A stretch of 64,000 nucleotides of DNA from Rhabditoides inermis (lineage: Eukaryota; Nematoda; Chromadorea; Rhabditida; Rhabditidae), in the NCBI GenBank assembly GCA_963966185.1, contig CAWZYM010000293.1:1017001-1081000 (forward strand), read 5' to 3'. Position 1 is the stretch's first letter. Each line of letters starts with the position of its first letter. The notes beneath the pieces were generated by a model that was not told the origin of the DNA, made no database searches, and worked only from the letters and a program-made list of their open reading frames with translations. The position numbers and the translations under genes are program-made. Of the stretch, positions 36,716 to 47,589 are shown piece by piece.

Positions 36716-37600
36716 TATTTATTCTAATTGCATCAACAATTATTATACAAGATCAAGGTTTACAAAACTCTTATAGATCAGGGGACAAGTGAAACATGTG
36801 AAATGTGTGAAAGTTACAGTATCGCATCAATGAAAGATAGGAAAGTGAAATAGGATGAATTGAAAACGTGCGGGGGTAATTTGTTGACTATTTCATAAAC
36901 TCGATGAGAAAGAAATGCTTTTACATTGTTTTTGTTAGGTTTTGACAGGGGAAAAACTTTTGTTGTGGCCCCGCGAGTCCGACTCGATCGAACCTCAAAA
37001 ATGGCAGACACACACAAGTCGGTTTCGCCCCTCCACATTCTGTACACAAATGCCAGGTCCGATCTCATTCTACGACGAGAAAGGGACTCAAGGTGTAGAC
37101 GAGCCTCTACGTGAGAGCGAGAAAGATGTGAGAGACCGCATCGATAAGACAATCGAGTGAGGAACAGTGCTTGGACAGAATCGATGGTGTCCTTATCTGT
37201 TTGATAGAAAGGTGAATAAATTACGGATCCATATTCCAGGATAGAACGGACATAAATAGTGTAAGCTTGAGTGAGAACTGTTTCATTCCGTGTCCGCAAA
37301 ACAAAAAAGAGGTAGTTTATTTTTTGATTGGCTTTTTTGACAATGTTGTTTATGTGGACACGGAATGTCAGATCGTCACTGACTGTGATTCCTAGATCAC
37401 GGAAAGAGGAAACAACCGGCACAATAGAATCTGATAGAAAATATTTGAATCGAGGGTTGCGCTTGCCGAAATGCATGACGGCACATTTGCTGGCACTCAC
37501 CGACATCTGCCATTTCAACACCCATTCTTCAATCGCTTTTGCGGCAGAAGATAGAGGAGCAGTGGAGACGCGGGGATCAAACACAGATATTATCATATAT
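36716..37600 (-). mobile_element. 5'-truncated LINE (CR1/Jockey-like reverse transcriptase end)
   Basis: The minus-strand frame from about 37597 to the stop at 36814 encodes the region after the RT catalytic box: AIEEWVLKWQMSVSASKC, FRDLGITVSDDL, HINNIVKKANQKINYL and YVRSILEYGSVIYSP. These match the thumb region of non-LTR reverse transcriptases. The frame upstream is only minisatellite translation, so the element begins just after the expected YADD box. The 3' UTR of about 100 nt ends in AATAAA and an AT tail. Such truncation is usual for LINE copies. It is inserted in the purine array with CATATAT at both junctions. Confidence 0.8.
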
Positions 37601-38192
37601 AGAGAGAAGAGAGAGAGAGAGGAGAGAGAAGAGAGAAAAGAGAACAGGGAGAAGAGGGAGAAGTAAGAAAAGAGAGAGAAGAGAGAGAAGAGAGAGAAGA
37701 GAGAGAAGAGAGAGAAGAGAGAGAATTTCGAAATACGATTTTTAAACCGTGACGGGAAGGCTATGTATAACACTATATTTTGGATACATGAGAGATTTTC
37801 CCGCGGCGTGCGGTCGGGTCTTCTCATTTTTCCCCGCCGCCGAATGATCGGTCATAGACAAGAATCATTCCCGACAAACCAGTGAGGCGGCGGGAAGTAC
37901 TATCACGTGGAAGTATGACGCGAGGTTACTAAATGGCATGGACATGGACACAGACGAAGCTCTACACTCTACATTTCAATAATGGTTCTCTAATGGTCGA
38001 GGAATGATGATCGATCAAGTATCGTGTTCCCGCCACTAATCTCGTCAACTTAAATACCTGTCTTTTCCCGGCGTTAGCCTATGTTCCTATGCATCTAGCA
38101 TCTTAGGCTCATATCATCATGATTGTACTGTCGTATTCAATTAAATGAGAGAGAGTGAGAAAGAGAGAGTGAGAAAGAGAGAGAGAGAGAAC

Positions 38193-38232
<40 letters not shown>

Positions 38233-38290
38233 AGGGAGAAAAGAGAGGGGGAGGGAGAAGGAGAAAGAAGTAAAGAGAAAGAGAATGTGA
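37598..38290. repeat. Purine minisatellite (right part), unknown spacer and GA-rich tract
   Basis: 37598-37735 continues the GAGAGAA array. 37736-38141 shows no gene. 38142-38290 is another GA/GGA-rich tract. No N-terminal Helitron exons were found here. Confidence 0.7.
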
Positions 38291-41044
38291 GAAGAATCGA
38301 TATCATCTGTTCTTCTCAATTGTGAATGATATCTGCTGGCGGTATTTTTCAAAGAGAAGGGGTATCGAGTATCGTATATTCTTTTAGAACAATTATTTTT
38401 CGAACCGTGTTTGGAAAAAGAAAACAACATAAGTTTTTTTTAAGTTGTAGCCAGTAATCAGTCTTTTGATTTCAATTTGATTCAGAAGGACGGTCCTGTG
38501 GGAAAGGTGACGCACTACTGGTATCGAGTGGAGTACCAGCAGAGAGGCGCGCCGCACGTGCACTGTCTCTTGTGGGTGAAGGGAGCGCCGGTGGTGGGAG
38601 TGAACAGCGACGAGGAGGTGACCGGCTTCATCGACAAGTATATATCGTGTCGACTGCCGACATCGAATGAGCCACGTCTCCTCTACAACGTCCAGGCATT
38701 CCAAATGCACAAATGTGGAGGTGAGTACTATGTCTAGATAGTTTCTACACGTGTATAAAATATATTTTTTACCTGTGCAACTAAAAGAGTATCAGAAATA
38801 ACCGAAAAAAACATTTCAGATTACTGCAAGAAGATTGTCTTTCATGACAACAAGAGGAGGATTGTGTGCCGGTTTGGATTCCCCCACGCACCGCAGGCGA
38901 AGACGAAGCTGATGCCACAGTGTGTGGAGAAGAAGGAGCGTCTGTACAAGCTGCAGCGCACAGCGCAAGAAGCTCTCATCAACGGATACAACGCGCCCCT
39001 CTCTCTCATCTGGGGAGGCAACCACGATCTGCAGTTCATAGCCGATGATCTGCAGAATGTGCTCTCCTACATCACATCGTACGCGAGCAAGGCCGAGTCG
39101 AAGAGCATCATCGGTAAGAGTTTAAAAATACAGTATATCCTATATCCACGTATCAAAATATCAAAATATCACATTTCAAAATATCAAAATGTTTGCACGC
39201 GGTTACTTGAATTTTTGAGATTCGGACATTCTTCGCAACCCAGGCGACCTTCTGAAGAATGTGTACCAGCTGCTGCGCAAGAGGGAGATGGGACTAGCAG
39301 AGGGATGCGATCGGCTGAGAAGGCAGCCATAACACAAGAGCAGCATCGCTGCCAAGACTCTCAACTCGAACGCCCCGGACAAGAGGGTGCGTGTAATGAA
39401 GCCTGCGAAAGAGATCCAGGAAAACCCGGATGCACCTGCCACCGTCTCCAATTGGGCTGACACCTACTACGCTGCTCGCCCAGACGATCTCGAAAACCAT
39501 AGCTATTTCAATCTCTTCATTAGCTTCACGTAAGTTCTTCAAGTTTTTTGTGCTATGCTCTATGTCGTTTGTGGTTATAGGTTTCATAAGAAGAAGCCGG
39601 CAGCGAGGAAGGGACAGAAGGACAACAAGGAGAGTGGATCGGAATCGGAGGGAGAGAGTGACGAGGAGGGAGAGGAGATCGATGGACAAAGCGCCAAACT
39701 GTCCAAGAAGGCTACTGTGAGTTTAATGTAAAACTCAGTCACACATAACTCATTCGTAAACATTTAATATGATATATGATACTTACTCAAAAAACAAATT
39801 TAATTTAAATATGTTGTATTCGATACAAAATTGCAAAATTAATTATAAATGCTAATCTATATTCTCTTAAAGAGTGTTTATATGTTAATTCTAAATGAGT
39901 TCTATGCGAATTCTGAGTGGTTTTTTCAGTTCGCTGATGCATACAACGTGACGAGTCCGCACAGTCCGTTCTACATGCACAGGGTGGGAACTGTGCACCA
40001 GTTGAAGGGCGGTGTGGGTTGGCTGAAGGCGCGAGGCAAGCCTATTCTTCCCATCTGCCACTGGCCGAACCCGGACGAGTCGAAGGAGAAGCAGCTGGAT
40101 TTCTATCGCCGACTGCTGTTCGTGTTCAAGCCGTGGAGAAATGAGGAGGAGTTCTCCGGCAACGAGTGCGACACTCTCGACATGTTCAGGAAGTACATCG
40201 AGAACGCCAACCCTATCACTCAGCAAGTCATCAGCTCGTATGTGTGAGTTTGCAAATTAATTAAATTATTAAATTACATTCACTACTTAAAAATGAATGT
40301 CGTGTTTCTTCAGTTTTCTTTAACTATTTCAATGTTCAGTGGGCGCGTGAGTCACATGCAGCTGAATCGGAAGATGCGAAGCGAGCACGCCGAGATGCAA
40401 AGACAGCATGCGGCGGAGATGGGAGCAGATGGGGAGGAGGAGGAGGACGAAGCGATCCACGTGCAGGAGAGAAACGTCGACGTGGACCACCTCATCGGAG
40501 TCGTCAATTCTCTCAACGAGAAGCAGCAAGAAGTGTACGATCTGATCAACCAGACCATCGCCGACCAGGAGAGAGAGCGGCTGACCGGACAAGTCACCAC
40601 CCCACCTATCAAGCTGTTTGTCTCTGGAACAGGTACATCATTTCAAACATTTACGTGTAATTTACATAAAAGTATCTTCAGCCGGAACTGGCAAGTCTCG
40701 CCTGATAAATGCAATCGCGGATTCTCTCACTTCGCAGTACAGTGTAGCAAGACGGGAGACGACGGAGCCTGCGGTCGTCATCCTCGCACCCACCGGGCTG
40801 GCGGCTGTGGCCCTGAAGGGAAACACCATCCACTCTGCCCTCGCGATCGGAGTGCAACATGGAGGAGAGGCGCCGCACACTGCACTCAAGCCTGTCAAGC
40901 TGCAGCAACTGCGGACACTCTTCCGCAACTGCAAGCTCATCATCATCGACGAGATCTCGATGGTCAGCAATGTGATGCTCACCAAGATACATCTGCGACT
41001 CGGAGAGATCCTTGGAGTGGATGAAGAAGGTGTGATCTCCTCCT

Positions 41045-41400
41045 CCCCTCTCTCTCTCTCACTCACACACATACCACATACCCACAAATACACACTTTCT
41101 CTTCCTCTCTCTCCCTCTCTCTCTCTCTCTATCCTTTCTCTCTCCCTCCTCTCGCTCTCTTTCTCTCTCTCTCTCTCTTTCTATCCTTTCTCTCTCTCCC
41201 TCCTATTTCTTCTCTCTCCCTCTCCTCTCTCTTCTCTCTCCTCTTTCTCTTCTCTCTACTCTCTCTCTCTCTCTTCTCTCTCTCTCCTCTCTCTCATCTC
41301 TCTCTTCTCTCTCTCCATTCTCTCTCATCTCTCTCTCCTCTCTCTCCTTTCTCTCTCCTCTCTCTCTCTCTATCGCACTGTATCACTATCTCTCTCACTT
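41045..41400. repeat. CT-rich intron of the Helitron gene
   Basis: The intron 41030-41416 is almost entirely TCTCTC with scattered C and T variants, starting about 15 nt after the donor. Confidence 0.9.
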
Positions 41401-42363
41401 TAAATACAAAATGCAGCGTTCGGAGGAATGAACATCGTGCTGTTCGGTGATCTGCTCCAGCTTCCGCCTGTGATGGCTGACCATGTGTTCATGCCTGTCA
41501 CTGCCCGCCAGCTGAGGAAGCGATTCCACTCCATCCTCCCCTCCCTCCATCTATGGAATCAGTTCCAGTATGCGTGAGTAGACACATGTTTTCCTTTTCA
41601 TGTTGATTTCCATGTGTGTTTCAGTGAGCTGTTGGAGAATATGCGACAGAAGAGCGACGCGCACTTCGGATCCATCATGAACCGACTGCGAGTGGGATCG
41701 GTGACAGATGAGGACGTTGAAACTCTCCTCTCCCGATCGCTAACAGTGCTCATCGGTGAAGGTTAGTAGATTGTTATTTTTTTGTAAATCATGAAATGAC
41801 CGTAGTATGTACTATATGCATGATTAGACCAAAAAAATTCTAGAATTTTCAGAGACGGTGAAAGCGAACGAGATTCCTCGAGATGCAACTCTAGAGGAGA
41901 CACTGGGTTTCTTCCTGGAGATGTACAAGAAAGACCCGCGAGTGCTGGCAGTGATGCCCACCAACAAGAAAGTGGACGAGTTCAACCGCAGAGTCTCGAT
42001 GATGATCGAACCGGACACGAACAAGCACTTCCACATCCCTGCCATTGACAGCGCGCCGCGAGTTCACAATCCGTGAGTTACTCATCATTAATATCTCTAT
42101 TTATTCGGTTTAATATGCTATGGAACATGTTGTTTGTAGGAGTCGGGAGTGGTTGACCGTTGACCATCGTCGCAACAACCCGAAGGTGCCACATGAGACC
42201 GAAACGCCTGCAGATACATCCAAGTACGACGCTAACAAGGCCGGAGGACTGGCCCCTGTCATCGATCTGGCGATAGGGTGTCGACTAATGCTGAAGTGAG
42301 TACATTCGTACAAAAACAGTTAACAATTTACCTATCATAGTTAAAGTCATATTACCATTGCAC

Positions 42364-42520
42364 AGAATCAAAATCAGAATCTTTATTTCGAACCAAGAAG
42401 TGTATGGTAAAGGTGTAATTTACGGAAGGTTACGTACGATAAAGTACAGTAATACAACGCCTACTGCGATTTTCAACTACATATACGGATTACGATGAAA
42501 AACATAAATATAACGCATTC
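42364..42520 (-). repeat. Retroposon 3' end, second copy, in a Helitron intron
   Basis: On the minus strand an AATAAA is followed by GATTCTGATTTTGATTCTG. Upstream it shares GGCGTTGTATTACTGTACTT with the copy at 20022-20118. It lies in the Helitron intron 42296-42564, so it inserted after, or moved with, that gene. Confidence 0.5.
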
Positions 42521-44267
42521 TATTTAAGAAATGAAACGTATGCAATATCTTTAAAATATTTCAGGAGAAATCTGGACACGGCACGAGGTCTCGTGAATGG
42601 CGTGATCGGAAACCTGCTCTCGGTGCACACTCATCAGGACAGAGTGGTCGGACTGTTCGTTCAGTTCGATCACTTGGAGGAGCCAGTCATGATCGAGAGG
42701 GTCATTTCCATCTTCAACGTCACTCGAGCCCACACTTCCACTCGCCTCCAGTTCCCTGTGGTTGTGGCCTATGCTGTCACTATCCACAAGTGCCAGGGGA
42801 TGTCGATGAGGAATGTGATCGTGGATATCTCCGAGTGTCACTCGGCAGGAATGGGGTGAGTATATTCAATTCAAAAATCTTTTTAACATTGTTTGTTTAT
42901 AGATACGTTGGACTGAGCCGTGCGCAGACGTTGGATGGAGTGTACCTGGTTGGGTTCGGGACGAGCAGCCTCAAGTGCGACTCCCGATCTGTAGATGAAT
43001 ACAACAGACTGCGCGCTACAATTGACATGCAGCCTCTTCCCCTCGCCAATCAACTACCCAAGGGATATGCTGTCAAGGTAAAGGTTTAATTAAATGTGAA
43101 CAGTTTTGACATCTATAAATATAAAATCATTCATTGAGCGTTTCAGAAACCGGCGAGGACTGTGAGTGTCCCGGTGAATGTGCAGGCAGTCGTTCCACCG
43201 GTGCAAGACCCTCCGCGTCTCGCTGTTCGCTCTCGCGACCTCCAGCCCTCCGCTCGTCTCCCGCAGCCTGAACGTCTTCTACTCACCAACGACAGCCGCA
43301 AGATCTGCTTTCTGTATGCAGTACTGCAATGCATCCGTGCAATGCCAGCCGACGTGCGAGCGGAGATGACGTCTGCAGCGGGTGCGACAGGAGCCCATTC
43401 CAGACTGCGAGTGATGGATGAAATCATTTCGAAGAGTGGAGTGCAGAATGCGGATAGTCTGCGAAGGGAGCTGCCGCCTCCAATGAACGCCTCCGATCGA
43501 CAGGAGGACGCCGCGGAGTGCTACCAGAACCTGTGCGGACCGATGGCTGGCCGACTGCGAGACCTGCTTCACATGAACATCAAACAGACCAAGAAGTGCA
43601 CGAGGTGCAATAAGGTAAACTTTAAAAACGTTCACGTTGTATGAAAAATCTATTCCATTCCATACTTTCAGGTGACGGCCGTAGATACGAACGTGTGTGC
43701 GTTGAGACTGGAGAGAGACGACGAGCAGAGCAGGGATTTCAAGCTGTCTGATGCATTTGAGCGTTTCCGGCGCCACGAGGACATGGCAGTGTGCACGGAT
43801 TGCAACAAGGACAACCAGAGTTTGGTGGAGACTCGGCACGTCATCACAGTCACTGCCGACCACTCTGCCACTCGGATGATTGCGCTGGAGATGCCTCTCA
43901 TGAAGACGACTATCGTGCACGGAGAGAGCGGGCAGCAGCAAGTTGCCGTGAGGGAAGAACTCAACATCAGGCTCAACTCATCGCTTGTCACTCTCTTCGG
44001 TAAGATAAAAAAGATGTATTTAGTATATTTATAGTATTTTACAGAGAAAAAAGTTACTTTCAAAGTGTTTCTGTTCATATCAGAGCGTTTCAGGTGCGAA
44101 GTGAAGCCTGCACTCTGGATGTGAACACGATGGAAACGAGGACATCAACGAGGGACACTACATCGCATGGGTCAAGAACGAGTACGGGTGGGACGTATTC
44201 AATGACCGGAATCACTCGATCGCCAAGAGGAGAACGGCTCTCGGAAAGATGCGCCTCATCTTCTTGG

Positions 44268-44795
44268 TTAAAGGAAAGTACCACTCTAAATTTCATGTCA
44301 TGGATTCTTTTCGAATATGTAGTATGAACATGTCAAATTTCGGTGAATACGAAATTGTATTTCCCAATTTACAAAACATAACTTCTCAAAATATTGTTAG
44401 TGAACAATGATCCAATGGAACTCAAACGCGTATTTTACCAGAAAACGAGTTATCTTTTCACTTCTACATGGTTCAGAAAAACTGTGAACACTATAAATAT
44501 TTAATAGATATCGAGAGTATAAAATAACAAACGTGAAACCAATTGTCGAAAATGAAACGTGCGACCCACAACTTTTCGTAGTGTATGGGACTGCCCCCGG
44601 TCTGCGCGCACACTCCGCGAGTGTGCGCGCAGACCGGGGACAATCCCATACACTACGAAATTTACGAACACCTATTTTACATTATCTGTTCATTTTCAGC
44701 ATACATTTTATTCATGAAAAGAGATCGTATTTTCATATATTTTCACGTGCTAGTTGTAGTTTATTCACAAAATTTAGAGTGGTATGCTCCTTTAA
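44268..44795. mobile_element. MITE with TTAAAGGA ends and a long central palindrome
   Basis: Ends TTAAAGGAAAGTACCACTCT (44268) and, inverted, TTAAAGGAGCATACCACTCT (44795): about 30-bp arms with a few mismatches. A long, nearly perfect palindrome at about 44578-44662 centres on a short CGC loop. It abuts the last codons of the Helitron USP domain, and the reading frame continues 140 nt into it. No coding capacity. Confidence 0.75.
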
Positions 44796-45139
44796 GGAAT
44801 AGACATGTGTAAATACAATTACTTCCACATTCATTGTAAGTATATTTATACTGTATATAGCTTTCGTTTGAGTCTTTTTTTTAAGTTTACTTCTTTTTCA
44901 AATTTATTCGTATTTGGAAATTTATGTTGTTTATCTGTCACGTTCATCTGTAGTATTGTTCTTTTGTTCAATTTTCAGTGCATTAAATTTGTTTAAAGAA
45001 TTGAATTGTGTGTACTAGTACAGTGTTATCAGAATATCAAATGAACTAGAAATGAAATTGATGAAATAATGTGAGAAAAAAAACATGTACATGAATATGA
45101 GAGAGAAAAATTTCTATGAAATTCAACAAAAGGACATAT

Positions 45140-45637
45140 ATTATCTTTTAAAAGTACTTCCGTAAAAGTGTTGTTTGTGTTAACCTGATTCAAGAAAAGC
45201 GCATGCATAAATTATTAATTTAAAAAAAAAATCAAATCGTAAACACCTGAACATGAAAACTAACACAAAATTGCTCTTTCAAAACGAAAAATGTTAAATA
45301 ATTCTTCAGTGTTTTATTTCATTTTTGAAATTTTTATACCTGAAACTTCGAGTCAAAGAACATCACAATGAAAATATTAATTTGTTGATAAAACATATGT
45401 AAGAAATATTTCGTAATCGCTAAAAAAACACTAAACAAACAAAACACTCGTCTTATTTTGAATGCTACGTGTAACTATCTTATCTTATATTCGTTTGAAA
45501 GAGCAAGTTTGTGTTAGTTTTCATGTTCAGGTGTTTACGATTTGATTTTTTTTTTAAATTAATAATTTATGCATGCGCTTTTCTTGAATCAGGTTAACAC
45601 AAACAACACTTTTACGGAAGTACTTTTAAAAGATAAT
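45140..45637. mobile_element. MITE of family A, complete copy
   Basis: Inverted arms of about 147 bp (45140-45286 and 45492-45637), outer end ATTATCTTTTAAAAGTACTT. The outer left flank GAAATTCAACAAAAGGACAT also precedes other copies (20800, 51430, and inverted at 57310), so it may belong to the element. Confidence 0.8.
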
Positions 45638-46221
45638 CAACATTACAATTACAAAATTTATCATATATTCAATTATAGTAATCACATAAACAATATCAAC
45701 GTATTGAATGGGACAGGTAGGGGAAACATTGACGTTGCCACCAGTCGCAAAGTTTCCGCCGCCTCGCACGCCGCTGTCGCCGTGCTTCCAGTCTTTCTTC
45801 CAGCCGTTCTGAAACAGTCCACAATAATGTTACAACAATAAGCATCGACACGCAACTTGTACATTATGTATACCAACACATCTTATCAATTTACTGAATA
45901 CGTATTCTGTTCAAATTGAACGTGCTTTACAAAGAAAAAGACCATTTGATAACCCACCTGTTTCTTCGTTGTAAACTTGTCAAAGTGGTTGTTCATCCCA
46001 GCCAGAGACTGCATCGAGCGGAAGAGGCTGCAAGAGGCATTAGGTATATATCATAGAGAGAGACGTAGCAACTTGAAACATGTATGACAGTAACACAAAT
46101 GGAGCGGATATCATAAAAGAACAAACTTCTACAAAACAGTTACTAGTAAGATTGACACTCACTCTATAGAAAACTGCTGCAGGCCTATCGTTAGCGGAGG
46201 TTCTTTACTGGATGATTCAAA
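45626..46221 (-). pseudogene. Unrecognised gene fragment, three exon-like pieces
   Basis: Minus-strand segments 46221-46163, 46027-45958 and 45808-45626 join in phase to about 103 residues, beginning FESSKEPPLTIGLQQFSI and including SMQSLAGMNNHFDKFTTKKQ and GVRGGGNFATGGNVNVSPTC. The splice sites are good except the first acceptor (atgtag). No start codon was found upstream. The last 40 codons become AT-rich and the stop lies inside the arm of the neighbouring MITE, which suggests the original 3' end was lost. I do not recognise the family. Confidence 0.4.
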
Positions 46222-46384
46222 CTACATTTTAACTGTGGAACATAATGATATAATAGCGTATATACACAATACAAGTAACAAAGTAACAAACACAAGCAAA
46301 ACAACAACAAAATGAAAAACGAAAACAACACATTTTGGCGCAATGGCGGTATGTGTATAGACTAATATCGACTATCTAGCGTAA

Positions 46385-46690
46385 GTGCGTGCTTTCTTGA
46401 CAACTGTATAGCGTACGTTTTTATTCCCACGCATGTAGGATTTGCGTGAGATCTGCCAGGACATCGCGCTCTTACTTTACGCACTCCCGACAAGCGTAGC
46501 CTCGCCTCGCTCTCAGGTAAATTCTCACACTGCGTACACAAAACTTGACAGTGGTACGCATGTGAAGATTGAGTGAGGCATGCTACGCACTGTTCACATG
46601 CGTGGATGGCAGACCGGCCGACGCGCAATTTGGGGCGAGTGAGACGAGCTTCACGCATTTCTCACATGCGTAGAGAAAACTCGCAAGAGA
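46385..46690. repeat. GCATGTG-rich repeat (family B), copy 2
   Basis: Contains many ACGCATGTG, TTCACATGCG and GCGTGAG motifs and the terminus TCTCAGGTAAATTCTCACAC at 46506. Its open frames are by-products of the repeats. Confidence 0.45.
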
Positions 46691-46731
46691 ATCAGCGTAC
46701 TTAGGTGCGCCCTGCTCATCTCTTTGCATCA

Positions 46732-46802
46732 ACGAGCATGGCTCAGGAGGTAGTAGTGAGCTAGCGTGGTAATCCAGGCTGTTGTGGGTTCGCTCCCCGC
46801 GT
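46732..46802 (+). other. tRNA-like sequence / SINE head, second example
   Basis: TGGCTCAGGAGG (46739-46750) resembles an A box and GGTTCGCTCCC (46787-46797) a B box, 36 nt apart. No clean cloverleaf. Not similar enough to 24934-25002 to call the same family. Confidence 0.35.
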
Positions 46803-46919
46803 GTTTCGTTTTGTTTTGCAAAATTGAAATATAAATGAACCTTTTTATTATGTTTTTTACTATTCTATGATCAGTTTCAAAATAATATTCAACGTTTAGC
46901 TATTTTTAAATTTCCAGTA

Positions 46920-47190
46920 CCGTTTTACCACCGACCGATGCGCTCACGCACTCTGTTTTGCGTAGAAGATGAGTGTGCGTGTGCAACGAACACACGCACA
47001 CTTGAGCCGCTTTTGCGTCCACGCATGCGTAGCATGTGTACGCAGCGTGGAGAAATATCCGAGCTCTCTCGCCCCCCGCGCGCGCTTCTCTCACACACTC
47101 GCCACATGCGTACGGTCGCCTCACGCACATTCCATATGCGTGCCGCTCTCTATTCTTGTTCACGCAGTGTGAGGATTTACCCGAGATATA
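46920..47190. repeat. GCATGTG-rich repeat (family B), copy 3, inverted
   Basis: Rich in CGCATGCG and GTGCGTGAGG-type motifs. It ends at 47161-47188 with the inverted terminus of copies 1 and 2 (TCGGGTAAATCCTCACACTG on the minus strand). With copy 2 it forms an inverted pair around the tRNA-like sequence. Confidence 0.45.
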
Positions 47191-47589
47191 AAAAGATTAT
47201 TACAATTATGTGAACTTCTTTTTTATTATGCTAAACAAAATAACGTCACGTATTAGCAATTAGAGTACAAAGTATGTCAGTAAATTACTCAATCAATTTA
47301 TACGGGAAAAAAGGAAACACAACATGAAAGACAACAGATGGCAGCTGAATTCAGTTGCAAGTACGTATAGCCCACGAGTTGATTACAGTTTTGGTCTGCT
47401 TCCTGCATGATATTCTGAAGAGAGAGAAAAATCATAAAACAATACATTCGTGTAATATTATCACTTGCAAATCACATAGGTCATCGCTGGAATCCCATTC
47501 CAAATCGGCCAAAACATATGACGAGCGGCAAATGCTAAAAAAATCAAAGAAGAAGAATTGACCTACTGATGTTGTTATCTTGAAAGTAG

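Larger units (their letters stand above)
38486..44408 (+). pseudogene. Helitron Rep/PIF1 helicase fused to a USP-like protease domain; two in-frame stops
   Basis: Sixteen exons join in phase: 38486-38720, 38820-39113, 39244-39529, 39581-39716, 39930-40243, 40340-40632, 40682-41029, 41417-41573, 41625-41755, 41853-42072, 42140-42295, 42565-42855, 42903-43077, 43147-43614, 43672-43999, 44094 onward. Exons 1-2 hold the Rep HUH motif (GAPHVHCLLWV) and the tyrosine motif (VLSYITSYASK). Exons 6-13 hold a PIF1-type helicase: Walker A AGTGKS, Walker B LIIIDEIS, VTIHKCQGMS, YVGLSRAQTLDG. Exons 14-16 hold a ubiquitin-specific-protease-like domain: Cys box SRKICFLYAVLQCI, a CxxC...CxxC zinc ribbon (CTRCNK, CTDCNK) and His box GHYIAWVK with WDVFND. 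TAA at 39330-39332 and TGA at 44102-44104 break the frame; there is no frameshift. The Rep N terminus is missing. From 44268 the frame is MITE sequence. Confidence 0.85.
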
